Below are positions 16,573 to 24,998 of a stretch of DNA of 41,822 bases, piece after piece. Origin of the DNA: JTS-RE9 sp964649195. Its GTDB lineage: Bacteria > Planctomycetota > Phycisphaerae > Phycisphaerales > Phycisphaeraceae. Both the position numbers and the translations under genes were made by a program. Under the pieces are notes generated by a model. It was not told where the DNA came from, did not search any database, and saw only the letters and a program-made list of their open reading frames with translations. Numbering within the stretch: position 1 is the stretch's first letter; each line of letters begins with the position of its first letter. Location of the stretch: the NCBI GenBank assembly GCA_964649195.1, contig CAZYPK010000029.1:1-41822 (forward strand), read 5' to 3'.

Positions 16573-17379
16573 TTATTTCCACGCCTTGAGCCAGTCGATC
16601 AGGTGTGCGCTCCAGTTTTTGAGGCGCGGATTGTCCAGCGCCAGGCCCACGCCGTGCCTGCCTGTTTCGTAGATGTGCATTTCGCACTTGACGCCTGCGG
16701 CGGCGCAGGCGTTCGCATAAAGCAATGCGTTCTGCACGGGCACCGCGCCATCATCCCAGGTGTGGAAGATGAAGGTGGGCGGGGTTTGGTTGTTCACCTG
16801 AAGCTCGCTGCTCATCTGTTTTTTCATTTCATCGGTGGCATCTTTGCCCAGCAGGTTGTTGACGGAACCGCCATGTGTTTTGGGATTGCTCATGGTGATG
16901 ACGGGGTAGCAGAGGATGGCGCGGTCCGGCCGGGCGGGAAACTTTTCCGCAAGGTCATCGAGCTTATCGACATGGAGATTGGGTTGCACCGCGACGGTCG
17001 AGGCCAGGTGCCCGCCTGCGGAGAAGCCCATGATGGCGACCTTGTGGTCATCGATGTTCAGTTCCTTGGCCATGGAGCGGGTCATTCGCACAGCCCGGCA
17101 GGCATCGGTCATCGGCGCCGGGTGACGATTGGGGCTGACGCGGTAGTGGCAGACGACGCCGACGATTCCGTGGGATGCGAGAAACTCGGCGATGACGGCC
17201 CCTTCGTGCCCCGCCCTGCCGCCGTAGCCGCCGCCGGGACAGATGACGACGGCGGGTCCGGGGGTCATCGGTTTCTCCGATTTTTCCTTGGGCAGGAAAA
17301 TCTCCATGCGCGGCCGATCTTTTTCGGGGTTGTGCGGGGAACCGTCGGGCCAGAGAAAAAGCGTTTTGTCGGCAGGCAT
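16573..17379 (-). CDS. Alpha/beta hydrolase (BD-FAE/acetyl-esterase-like)
   Basis: 268 residues. The oxyanion-hole motif reads VVICPGGGYGG, the nucleophile is Ser120 in GFSAGG, the acid is D209 or D210 in TWDDGAVP, and the base is His242 in GRHGVG. This pattern fits carbohydrate esterases of the BD-FAE/acetylxylan-esterase kind, which remove acyl groups from polysaccharides. No signal peptide is visible, unlike the neighbouring GH5 enzyme, so it may act inside the cell on imported fragments, or the true start lies upstream. An AAAGGTG ribosome binding site precedes the ATG. It is the first gene of a two-gene unit with the glycosidase. Confidence 0.88.
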   Translation of the reverse strand: MPADKTLFLWPDGSPHNPEKDRPRMEIFLPKEKSEKPMTPGPAVVICPGGGYGGRAGHEGAVIAEFLASHGIVGVVCHYRVSPNRHPAPMTDACRAVRMTRSMAKELNIDDHKVAIMGFSAGGHLASTVAVQPNLHVDKLDDLAEKFPARPDRAILCYPVITMSNPKTHGGSVNNLLGKDATDEMKKQMSSELQVNNQTPPTFIFHTWDDGAVPVQNALLYANACAAAGVKCEMHIYETGRHGVGLALDNPRLKNWSAHLIDWLKAWK

Positions 17380-17514
17380 CTATTTCACCTTTTTTTGAGA
17401 GTGGAACCTGCGATGTTCAACCCTTGATCCCATCGCGCGTTGCGACATTGTAACGAAGAAAAACGCGGGGGATTCCGGGGTTGTGATGCTTGAGTTGAAG
17501 GTTAGACTGGAGCC

Positions 17515-17613
17515 GCGGGTGTCGGGTTTCGGGTGTCGGGTGTGGGATGCGAAGCTGAAAAGTCTCGTGCCACACCCGAAACTCGACACCCTAAACCCGA
17601 CACCCGATACCCG
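17515..17613. repeat. Family B heptamer inverted repeat upstream of dnaE
   Basis: The left arm (GGGTGTCGGGTTTCGGGTGT and onward, 17515-17545) and the right arm (CACCCGAAACTCGACACC to CCGATACCCG, 17571-17613) are built from GTGTCGG/GTTTCGG heptamers in opposite sense. The element ends a few bases before the GGAG ribosome binding site of dnaE, so it lies in the mRNA leader. Confidence 0.85.
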
Positions 17614-17627
17614 TACCGGAGCCAGGG

Positions 17628-20600
17628 ATGGCGACTGACACGACTTCCAACCCAAAGCCTTTCGTCCACCTGCATGTTCACACGCAGTATTCGCTGCTCG
17701 ATGGCGCGTGTCGCACGAAGGAACTGGTCAACCGCGCCAAGGAACTCAACCAGCCGGCGGTGAGCATCACCGATCATGGCTGTCTGTTTGGCGTTGTCGA
17801 TTTTTACACGAAGGCGAAAGAGGCGGGCATCAAGCCGATCATCGGCATCGAAGCTTACATGGCGCCGGGTGACATGACCGATGCCCGCCGGCAGCGCACC
17901 ACCACCGGCGTCAAGGATGGCGGCTACCACCTGCTGCTGCTCGCCGCCGATCTCGAAGGCTACGCCAACATTCTCAAGCTCGGCTCCATCGCCTACCGCG
18001 AAGGTTTTTATTACAAGCCGCGCATCGACAAGGATGTTCTTCGCGCTCACGGCAAGGGCCTCATCGCCACCAGCGCCTGCCTGGGCGGTGAGATTCCCTC
18101 GGCGATCATGAAGGATGATCGCAAGCGTGCCAGGATGCTGGCGGAGACTTACGCCTCCATCTTCGGGCCTGATCGTTTTTTCATCGAGGTGCAGAAGCAC
18201 ATCGCCGAGCAGGATCAGGTCAACCCGGAGCTGATGGACCTGGCCGACCGCATGGGCATCGGCGTGGTGGCGACCAATGATGTGCATTTCCTCAACGAAG
18301 GCGATCACGCTCCGCACGATGTCCTTTGCTGCATCTCCACCGGCAAGCTCGTCAGCGATGAAAGTCGCATGAAATATCCGACGCAGCTTTACCTGAAAAG
18401 CACGGCTGAAATGTATGCCGCGATGTCGCATCCGAAATGGAACGAGGCCTGCGAAAACACGCTGCGCATCGCGGAGATGTGCGATGTCACGCTGCCATCG
18501 GGCAAGAGTCATGCACCGGTGGTGAAGATCGGGAAGAAGGAAGGGGTTCGGGTGTCGGGTGTCGGGTGTCGGGAAGAAACCGAACCTGCGAAAACGCCGC
18601 GATCATCGAAGTCCGAAACCCGAAACCCGAAACCCGATACCCGACACCCGATTGGATCAACGGACTGGTACAAGGATTTCTGCTCGCAATACGAGCTGCT
18701 CCCCTTCGATGAACTCAACGACAAGGACATCACCGCTGCGGATATCAAGACCGCCTGTGATACCGCGCTGCGCGAGCTCACCGAAGCGGGGGCGATCTGG
18801 CGCTACGGAACTGCTGGAATCTCGCAGGAGCATCGCGACCGCATGGAGCGCGAGCTGAAAATCCTCGCCGACAAAAACATCAGCGCGTATTTCCTCATCG
18901 TCTGGGACTTCGTCAACGAAGCCCGCCGGCGCGGCATCCCCGCCAACGCCCGTGGCTCAGGCGTCGGCACCATGGTCGGCTACTGCCTGGGTCTCTCCAA
19001 CGCCTGCCCCATTCAATACGGCCTGCTTTTCGAGCGTTTCACCGATCCTGACCGCAGCGAATATCCCGATATCGACATCGACATGTGCCAGGATGGCCGG
19101 CAGGAAATCATCGACTACGTTCGCCAGAAATACGGCCACGTCGCCCAGATCATCACCTTCGGAACGCTCAAGGCCCGCGCCGCGATCCGCGATGTCGGCC
19201 GTGTGCTGAACCTGGGCCTGGGTGATGTGGACAAGGTTTGCAAACTGGTGGGCGACGGCCTGGGCACGACGATCACCAGCGCCCTCGAACAGCAGCCTGA
19301 CCTTCAGCGATTGCACCAGGAAAATCCGCAGGTACGCGCGGTGCTCGATACCGCCAAGCGGCTCGAAGGTTTGACGCGACACGCAGGTGTTCACGCGGCA
19401 GGCGTCATCATCGCCACGCAGCCGCTGGACAATATCGTTCCGCTCTATCAGCCGCCGGGCACTGATCAGGTGGTGACGCAGTGGGATGGTCCGACGTGCG
19501 AAAAAGTCGGCCTGCTGAAGATGGATTTCCTGGGCCTGCGCACGCTGTCGATCATCGAGAAGGCGAAGTCGCTGATTCGCGCGACGCTGTCGCCGGAGAT
19601 GATCCGCGCGAGCGTGGAAGCGGGTTTCGGGTATCGGGTGTCGGGTGTCGGCAAAGGCACTGGCAACACGGACGCAGCCTCCGACTCTTTGTCTTCCTCG
19701 AAACCCGAAACCCGAAACCCGAAACCCGATTCCGATCCCCTCGATCTCGATCGCCTGACCTTCGATGATCAGAAAGTGCTCGACCTCTTCCGCCGGGGCG
19801 AAACATCCGGTGTGTTCCAATTCGAATCCGAAGGCATGCGCGGCCTGCTCATGGGCATGAAGCCGGACCGACTCGAAGACCTCATCGCTGCCAACGCGCT
19901 TTATCGACCCGGGCCGATGGAGCTGATTCCCGACTACAACGACCGCAAGCATGGCAGAGCCAAGGTGCCCGGCGTTCATCCGATCGTCGATGAGATCACC
20001 GCCGAGACCTACGGCATCATGGTCTATCAGGAGCAGGTCATGCTCATCGTCCACAAGCTGGGCGACATCCCGCTGCGCTCGGCTTATACGCTCATCAAGG
20101 CGATCAGCAAGAAGCAGCAGGACAAGATCAACGCCAGCCGGGCGCAGTTTGTGGAAGGCTCGCAGAAGAAAGGCCTCACCGCGAAACAAGCCGAGGACCT
20201 GTTCGATCTCATCCTCAAATTCGCCGGCTACGGCTTCAACAAATCGCACTCCACCGGCTACGCGATCGTCGCCTACCAGACCGCGTTTCTCAAGACGTAC
20301 TTCCCCGTGCAGTACATGGCGGCGGTGCTCACCTACGAATCGGTCTCCACCGACAAGGTCGTCGAATACACCAACGAATGTCGCAAGGTTCTCTACCCCG
20401 ATCCCAAACGCGGACGCGGCATCGAGGTCAAGCAGCCGGACATCAATCTCTCCAGCGTCGGCTTCACCGTCGTCTTCGACAAGGGCGAAACGAAGGACGC
20501 CAGCCACGGCCACATTCGCTTCGGTCTCTCGGCGGTCAAAGGCGTGGGCGAAAAGGCGATCCTGAAAATCATCGAAGCCCGCGAAAAAGAAGGTCCGTTC

Positions 20601-21737
20601 AGAAGCCTTTACAACTTCTGCGAGCGCGTCGATCAGAGCGCACTCAACCGCGCGACGGTTGAAGCGCTCGTCAAGTGCGGGGCGTTTGATTCGCTGCACG
20701 GCATCCCCAAGCGGGCGGCGATGGTTGCCGCGATTGAGGATGCCATGAAGCGCGGGGCCCAGGAGGCGAAGCTGAAACAGACCGGCTCGCTGTGGGGCAT
20801 GGCGGAGGAATCACCCAAGGCTGCGGTTCACGCCGACCCGCCGCTGCCGGAGGTTGCGCCGTGGCTGCCGGTGGAATCGCTGGCCAATGAAAAATCGGTG
20901 CTGGGCTTCTTCGTCTCCAGTCATCCGATGAACGAGCAGCGCGACACGATCGCCCGGTTCTCCAACGTCACCATCGCGGACATCCAGAAACTCTCCGGCG
21001 GCGTCGAAGTCATCATCGGCGGCATGCTGACGCGCATCAAAACCGTCGTCACCAAGAACGGCCGCAGCGCGGGCCAGAAGATGGCCATGATCGCCATCGA
21101 AGACCCCACCGCCCACATCGAAGGCGTCGCCTTCGCCGAGACGTATGCCACCTACGCCCCGCTGCTGACGACCGATCGCATCGTCTTCATCAAGGGCAAG
21201 GTCGATCGCAAGCGCGAGGCCCCGAACATCATCGTGAACCAGATCATCGATGCGGCCGCCGCGGCGAAGGAACTGGCCCAGGCGGTGCGGATCGTTTTGA
21301 AGGATGAAGGCACGGAGGCACGGAGGCACGAAGGCACGGAGGGCGGAACCAACGGGCACGGGGACGTAAGCGGGCACGGGGACTTCAGTCCCCGTGCCGA
21401 CGGCGCCGTGTTCAACGGGTCGCTGCGCAAGCTCAAGGAACTGCTGCGGCAGGCTGGCGGCCGGGGCAGCGCCGATGTATTGCTCGAAGTCCACCAGGCC
21501 GGCCGCGTGGCGACGCTGCGGGTGCAGGGCATGCGCATCGCCACCGACAACGACCTGCAACAGCGCATCGAAACGGTGCTCGGCGCGCCCGGCTGCTGTC
21601 AGCTCATCGGCCCCAACAAACTGATGCGATCGCCGGGCGTCACCACGATGATGCACGATGACACCGCCGCCCGCGAACGGCGGCATGCGCCCGGCAACGA
21701 GGATGAGGAATTCTGCGCGAGCATCGATCGGTATTGA
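17628..21737 (+). CDS. dnaE: DNA polymerase III alpha subunit with three repeat-encoded insertions
   Basis: 1369 residues, longer than the usual 1160 or so. An N-terminal PHP domain starts at VHLHVHTQYSLLDGACR. The polymerase core has the palm aspartates D483 and D485 in PDIDIDMCQDGR. Fingers, a helix-hairpin-helix region (FGLSAVKGVGEKAI) and an OB domain (about residues 1115-1190) follow. GGAG lies six bases before the ATG. Three segments do not belong to the family and coincide with repeat DNA: residues about 305-343 (VRVSGVGCREE...RNPKPDTRHP), 665-703 (FGYRVSGVGKG...RNPKPD) and 1226-1257 (GTEARRHEGTEGG and following). All are in frame, so the gene appears functional. The first falls after the PHP domain, the second before the fingers, the third near the C-terminal domain. 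Confidence 0.95.
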   Translation: MATDTTSNPKPFVHLHVHTQYSLLDGACRTKELVNRAKELNQPAVSITDHGCLFGVVDFYTKAKEAGIKPIIGIEAYMAPGDMTDARRQRTTTGVKDGGYHLLLLAADLEGYANILKLGSIAYREGFYYKPRIDKDVLRAHGKGLIATSACLGGEIPSAIMKDDRKRARMLAETYASIFGPDRFFIEVQKHIAEQDQVNPELMDLADRMGIGVVATNDVHFLNEGDHAPHDVLCCISTGKLVSDESRMKYPTQLYLKSTAEMYAAMSHPKWNEACENTLRIAEMCDVTLPSGKSHAPVVKIGKKEGVRVSGVGCREETEPAKTPRSSKSETRNPKPDTRHPIGSTDWYKDFCSQYELLPFDELNDKDITAADIKTACDTALRELTEAGAIWRYGTAGISQEHRDRMERELKILADKNISAYFLIVWDFVNEARRRGIPANARGSGVGTMVGYCLGLSNACPIQYGLLFERFTDPDRSEYPDIDIDMCQDGRQEIIDYVRQKYGHVAQIITFGTLKARAAIRDVGRVLNLGLGDVDKVCKLVGDGLGTTITSALEQQPDLQRLHQENPQVRAVLDTAKRLEGLTRHAGVHAAGVIIATQPLDNIVPLYQPPGTDQVVTQWDGPTCEKVGLLKMDFLGLRTLSIIEKAKSLIRATLSPEMIRASVEAGFGYRVSGVGKGTGNTDAASDSLSSSKPETRNPKPDSDPLDLDRLTFDDQKVLDLFRRGETSGVFQFESEGMRGLLMGMKPDRLEDLIAANALYRPGPMELIPDYNDRKHGRAKVPGVHPIVDEITAETYGIMVYQEQVMLIVHKLGDIPLRSAYTLIKAISKKQQDKINASRAQFVEGSQKKGLTAKQAEDLFDLILKFAGYGFNKSHSTGYAIVAYQTAFLKTYFPVQYMAAVLTYESVSTDKVVEYTNECRKVLYPDPKRGRGIEVKQPDINLSSVGFTVVFDKGETKDASHGHIRFGLSAVKGVGEKAILKIIEAREKEGPFRSLYNFCERVDQSALNRATVEALVKCGAFDSLHGIPKRAAMVAAIEDAMKRGAQEAKLKQTGSLWGMAEESPKAAVHADPPLPEVAPWLPVESLANEKSVLGFFVSSHPMNEQRDTIARFSNVTIADIQKLSGGVEVIIGGMLTRIKTVVTKNGRSAGQKMAMIAIEDPTAHIEGVAFAETYATYAPLLTTDRIVFIKGKVDRKREAPNIIVNQIIDAAAAAKELAQAVRIVLKDEGTEARRHEGTEGGTNGHGDVSGHGDFSPRADGAVFNGSLRKLKELLRQAGGRGSADVLLEVHQAGRVATLRVQGMRIATDNDLQQRIETVLGAPGCCQLIGPNKLMRSPGVTTMMHDDTAARERRHAPGNEDEEFCASIDRY
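18545..18652. repeat. Family B element inserted in dnaE, first site
   Basis: The left arm at 18545-18573 repeats TGTCGGG. The right arm at 18612-18650 repeats CCGAAAC/CCGATAC/CCGACAC. A non-repeated middle of about 38 bases separates them. The heptamer has no stop codon in any of the six frames, which lets such arms be read through. Confidence 0.88.
19621..19730. repeat. Family B element inserted in dnaE, second site
   Basis: The left arm at 19621-19651 (GGGTTTCGGGTATCGGGTGT and onward) and the right arm at 19699-19730 (four CGAAACC units) flank about 47 bases of unrelated sequence. It has the same plan and the same encoded peptides (RVSGVG, RNPKPD) as the first site, but a different middle. 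Confidence 0.88.
21305..21399. repeat. Octamer repeat plus palindrome inserted in dnaE, third site
   Basis: Four to five units of GGCACGGA at 21308-21342 are followed by two copies of GGGCACGGGGAC; the second, at 21372-21398, closes a palindrome GGCACGGGGAC-TTCA-GTCCCCGTGCC. The segment is a different repeat type from the other two insertions but also keeps the frame. It encodes a Gly/His/Glu-rich loop. Confidence 0.8.
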
Positions 21738-21778
21738 GCATGACGCATTGAGCCGTTCGCCTCGGCGGACGGAGGCGC

Positions 21779-22078
21779 TTAGGCGAACAACCATCTCACG
21801 ACCGTCGCCACACCGATCGACGCCGCCACGACCACAAGCACGATCACCGTCACGCAGCCGATCGTCAGCCATCGTTGTCGCGGCAGTGATTGCCGGACGA
21901 TCGCATCATCGTCCGGGCCGATGATCGTCACAGTCTTCACTTGACACCAATCGACACCTTCCACATCGCCCCATCGATCCGACATCGCAGTCCTGAGTTC
22001 TTTCCATGCCGCCTCGTCACACAGGACCTGCATATGGCCGTTCGTCTCATCAAACTCGATGTCAATGTGGTCATTCAT
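21779..22078 (-). CDS. Hypothetical protein with C-terminal membrane anchor
   Basis: 99 residues from the ATG of MNDHIDIEFDE; I do not recognise the family. The N-terminal two thirds is acidic and soluble. The C-terminus has one strong hydrophobic helix (LTIGCVTVIVLVVVAASIGV) ending in VVRWLFA, so it is probably tail-anchored. It converges with dnaE. The 41-base gap between them contains GTTCGCCT and AGGCGAAC, which could form a weak shared hairpin. Confidence 0.6.
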   Translation of the reverse strand: MNDHIDIEFDETNGHMQVLCDEAAWKELRTAMSDRWGDVEGVDWCQVKTVTIIGPDDDAIVRQSLPRQRWLTIGCVTVIVLVVVAASIGVATVVRWLFA

Positions 22079-22213
22079 GGGACGGTCCCGGCATCGGGAA
22101 GTGCGACAGGATTGCAATGCTTCAGCATGGCCCTATGACAATATACGTCGATCCCTTGACCGATCGGCGACTTAGCATGGCCGACTTCCGGGAATTCGCA
22201 TGGCCCTGCGCCT

Positions 22214-22241
22214 TTGACACCCCCACCCCCTCTCTTACAAT
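22214..22241 (+). promoter_or_regulatory. Candidate promoter of atpC
   Basis: TTGACA at 22214-22219 and TACAAT at 22236-22241 are 16 bases apart. They lie 52 bases before the atpC start, with a GGAG ribosome binding site between. The sequence between this and the upstream minus-strand gene (22079-22213) shows only three short GCATGGCC repeats. Confidence 0.65.
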
Positions 22242-22293
22242 CCCTTCCCGCGCTTGAGTCGCTGACGACCGCAGACCCACGGAGATTCTTCCC

Positions 22294-22707
22294 ATGGCAG
22301 GCAAATTTCACGTCACCCTGGTGACCCCCGAGCAGCAGGTGCTTGCCGGCGAAGTCACCTATGCCTCGATCCCCGCTCACGACGGGCAGATCGGCCTCAT
22401 GCCCGGCAGGGCGCCGCTGGTGGCCAAGCTGGGCGACGGGGCCTTGCGGCTGGACTTCACCGAAGGCGGGTCGCGCTGGTTCTTCGTCGGCGGCGGGTTC
22501 GCCCAGATGAAGGATGACAAACTCTCGCTGGTCGCCGACGAGGCGATGCCCGCCGATGAGATCGTCGTCTCCGTTGCGGAGGCCGACATGAAGGCCGCCC
22601 TGGCGAAGGTGGCCCATTCCGATGAGGAGATCGACCGCAAGCTGCGCTCGATCGACCGGGCGCGCCAAATGGTTGCCGTGCATGACAAGGGGGAAGGGAA
22701 GATTTAG
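22294..22707 (+). CDS. atpC: F1F0 ATP synthase epsilon subunit
   Basis: 137 residues, typical length. The N-terminal beta-sandwich is clear: FHVTLVTPEQQVLAGEVTYASIPAHDGQIGLMPGRAPLVAKLGDGALRL reads as the family consensus, followed by the C-terminal helical hairpin (about residues 90-130). Epsilon couples the rotor to the c-ring and can inhibit hydrolysis. The gene stands alone on the plus strand, about 13 kb from the other atp genes, which are on the minus strand. It has its own candidate promoter and a GGAG site. An assembly gap lies 14 bases beyond its stop codon, so what follows is not certain. Confidence 0.93.
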   Translation: MAGKFHVTLVTPEQQVLAGEVTYASIPAHDGQIGLMPGRAPLVAKLGDGALRLDFTEGGSRWFFVGGGFAQMKDDKLSLVADEAMPADEIVVSVAEADMKAALAKVAHSDEEIDRKLRSIDRARQMVAVHDKGEGKI

Positions 22708-22720
22708 GTCGCGGGAAAGA

Positions 22721-22730
22721 NNNNNNNNNN
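22721..22730. other. Assembly gap (ten N)
   Basis: Ten undetermined bases. Gaps of a fixed round size often mark a scaffold join, so the true distance and even the adjacency across this point are uncertain. It abuts a family E repeat, a likely cause of the break. Confidence 0.95.
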
Positions 22731-22737
22731 GGAACTT

Positions 22738-22812
22738 CTGAATAACCCCCGATGTGCCGCGAACCGGGCATCGCTACGCCGCAAGCGGCTTGGATGCGGG
22801 AGTATTCGGGAG
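22738..22812. repeat. Family E element (about 80 bp), reverse orientation
   Basis: Begins CTGAATAACCCCCGATGTGC and ends near GAGTATTCGGGAG, with CCGCAAGCGGC inside. Its reverse complement aligns along its length with the elements at 33411-33496 and 41087-41178. Confidence 0.8.
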
Positions 22813-23095
22813 GTCCAAATCGCAACTCGCAACAAAATCGGAAGGATCAAAATCAAAAGGACCGATGATGTTCCTTCCTTTTTCCGCCTTGCCTTTTCCG
22901 CCTTGATTGTTTTTTGGAGCTTGTTTGTGATTTGAGATTTGAGATTTGAGATGAAATCGGAGATTCTGCAACGTTCTCTTTCCGCTCCCTTGGCGTAAAG
23001 TGCAACCTTGATAAAGTATGTGTCTGTTCCGATCGGCTTCGAACCGAACCAGGCCCTGCAAATCCGCAGGCCTTCATTCACGGAAAGGTGAAAAC
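22813..23095. repeat. Repeat-rich leader before the lipoprotein gene
   Basis: Positions 22870-22905 hold TTTCCGCCTTGCC-type period-14 repeats. Positions 22929-22965 hold a clean run of the family C heptamer ATTTGAG (three to four units). A weak promoter candidate follows: TTGGCG at 22990-22995 and TAAAGT at 23012-23017, spacer 16. GGCCCTGC/GCAGGCC at about 23049-23072 can form a small hairpin. Confidence 0.55.
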
Positions 23096-24016
23096 ATGAA
23101 TCGTCCCGTTTCCCGTCTCGCCCTGCTTCCTCTGTTGCTCGTCACCCTCCTGCTGGCCGCCTGCGGTGGCGGCGTGGATGTGCCCAAGACGGCGGACCTG
23201 GCGGTGCTTCGCGTGGCCAACGGCGTCGCGGAGAACAAGCCGGTCGTCATCTGGGATGCGCTGCCCGAAAGCTATCAGAAGGATGTGCATGAACTGGTTC
23301 ACACGCTCGTGAACAAGGTCGATGCGACGCTCTACAACGAAGTCACCTCCACCGCCCAGCAGCTCACCAAGGTGCTCAAGAGCAAGAAGCAGTTCATCCT
23401 CGCCCACCCGATGATCGCCCAGCAGCTTCCCAACAAGGCGGAGGTTGAAAAGCAATGGGACCAGCTCGTGGGCATCATCGATGCGGTGGTCAACAGCGAG
23501 CTGGGCAAGCACGAGACCGCCAAGACGGTCAACCTCGGCGCCTTCCTCGACTCCACCGGCTCGAAGATCATGGGCGACCTGACCAATGCCGCCAAGCTGG
23601 CCGGCCCCGGTGAAAACCCCGGTGAAGCCAACGAGTTTGTCGAAATCTACGAGAAGCTGAAAAAGACCAAGGCCACCATGGTCAAGGAAGACGGCGACAA
23701 GGCCATCGTGAGGATTGAAATGCCCGGCGTGGAAACGGAAACGAAGGATGTTGAATTCTTCCGCGTCGAAGGCAAATGGCTCCCCAAGGACTTGGTCGAT
23801 AACTGGAAGAACATGATGGACGAAGCCCGCAAGGAACTGGCCGACATGGACACCAGTGACATGAAGCAGGCCAAGGAAATGGCCATCCCCATGCTCGGCA
23901 TGGTCAAGGGGGTTCTGACCACGCTCGAAAACGCCAAGACCCAGGAAGACTTCAACGCAGCCGTCAACGGCCTGATGCAGATGATGAGCGGCGGCGGCGG
24001 TGACAACGGCTTTTGA
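23096..24016 (+). CDS. Hypothetical lipoprotein
   Basis: 306 residues. The N-terminus is a lipoprotein signal (PVSRLALLPLLLVTLLLAAC with the lipobox LLAAC), so the mature protein would be lipid-anchored at Cys22. The rest is hydrophilic and helix-rich, with many Lys/Glu and no catalytic motif I recognise; a segment near residues 200-225 (IVRIEMPGVETETKDVEFFRVEGKWLP) looks like a beta-hairpin domain of the DUF4878/NTF2 type. It ends in a Gly-rich tail (MSGGGGDNGF). GGAAAGGTG precedes the ATG. A strong terminator follows. The gene appears to be a single-gene unit; function unknown. Confidence 0.8.
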   Translation: MNRPVSRLALLPLLLVTLLLAACGGGVDVPKTADLAVLRVANGVAENKPVVIWDALPESYQKDVHELVHTLVNKVDATLYNEVTSTAQQLTKVLKSKKQFILAHPMIAQQLPNKAEVEKQWDQLVGIIDAVVNSELGKHETAKTVNLGAFLDSTGSKIMGDLTNAAKLAGPGENPGEANEFVEIYEKLKKTKATMVKEDGDKAIVRIEMPGVETETKDVEFFRVEGKWLPKDLVDNWKNMMDEARKELADMDTSDMKQAKEMAIPMLGMVKGVLTTLENAKTQEDFNAAVNGLMQMMSGGGGDNGF

Positions 24017-24085
24017 TTGATGCGGGCCATCGCCCCGGACACGCACGACGACGGCTCAACCCCATTGCAAAACGGCTCAACGACA

Positions 24086-24112
24086 AGACCCGGCTCGATG
24101 CCGGGTCTTTTT
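24086..24112 (+). terminator. Intrinsic terminator after the lipoprotein gene
   Basis: An 11-bp stem (AAGACCCGGC, loop TCGAT, GCCGGGTCTT) is followed by a T run. It separates the lipoprotein gene from the kinase-regulator pair. Confidence 0.9.
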
Positions 24113-24236
24113 CATCAGTGGCGGCGGCAGGCGCGATGACGTTGCCTGAGCTCAACATGGGCGGCAACAACTTTTGTTGCGTTTTCGCCACATCACACTT
24201 AACCGCCCGCGGGCTACGGTCGATATCGCTAACAAG

Positions 24237-24998
24237 ATGTCCACCCTGCTCCACAACACTTACGACCAGGCTGCCGGCCATGCCGCGAAATTCGCTCATG
24301 AACTGGCCAATCTTCTCGACGGCTCGATGCGCAACGTCGCCCTCGTGCGGGCCTTGCTCGGCGACCCGCGGGACGGGGCCGCCGCCAACGAGGAGAAGGA
24401 CCTCCTTGCCCGGCTTCAGACCGCGGAGCTGGGCATGAAGCGGATGGCCGCGCTGCTCAAGGCCTGGCTCAAGGACAATCATGATGTCGTCGCGGTCGGC
24501 GCCGGGGGGCAGACGCTCAGTGATGTGATCTTCCAGGCCCGGGCGCTGCACGCCCCGGCGGCCGAGGCGCTGGGCATCGACATCACCATCCACATCACCA
24601 GTGAAGCGGCCCGCCTGCCTGCCGGCCCGGTCTTTTCCGTCATCGCCAACGCCTTGCGCAACAGCATCGAGGCGATCGCCATGCGCAGGGAACAAAGCGA
24701 AACCCGCGGCGACGAAGCCGGCCTGATCGAAGTGCGGGCCCAGGTGCAGACCGGGCAGGTCCGCATCAGCGTCGCCGACAACGGACCGGGCCTGGCCCGC
24801 GAACTGTTCGATTCCACAGGCATCTTCCGCTTCAACGCCAGCACCAAGGAAGAGGGCCACGGCGTCGGGCTGGCGCTTTCCCGCGACATCGCCACCAGCC
24901 TCGGCGGCAACCTCCGCGTCACCAACCGCGACGAAGGCGGGGCGCAGGTCACGCTGACGTATGCGGTGAAGGAAAAGCAGGAAATCAGGAAAACATGA
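24237..24998 (+). CDS. Soluble sensor histidine kinase (NtrB-like)
   Basis: 253 residues from the ATG; an in-frame TTG at 24174 would add 21. There is no membrane segment or PAS domain. The H-box is near the start, with His21 in FAHELANLLDGSMRNVALV. The ATPase domain shows N-box ANALRNSIEAIA, G1 DNGPGLA and G2 GHGVGLALS. Lacking a sensor domain, it is likely driven by a partner protein. The gene is followed by a sigma-54 response regulator, its probable partner, across a 249-base repeat array. The last residues (KEKQEIRKT) and the stop codon are encoded by that repeat, so the native C-terminus may have been altered. Confidence 0.88.
   Translation: MSTLLHNTYDQAAGHAAKFAHELANLLDGSMRNVALVRALLGDPRDGAAANEEKDLLARLQTAELGMKRMAALLKAWLKDNHDVVAVGAGGQTLSDVIFQARALHAPAAEALGIDITIHITSEAARLPAGPVFSVIANALRNSIEAIAMRREQSETRGDEAGLIEVRAQVQTGQVRISVADNGPGLARELFDSTGIFRFNASTKEEGHGVGLALSRDIATSLGGNLRVTNRDEGGAQVTLTYAVKEKQEIRKT

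Noticed and set aside
18545..19730. Possible inteins in DnaE
   Set aside because: Inserts of about 38 residues are far too short and lack the N-terminal Cys/Ser block and terminal His-Asn of inteins.
18957..20699. A 580-codon open frame antisense to dnaE
   Set aside because: Same reason; the plus strand has clear polymerase motifs throughout.
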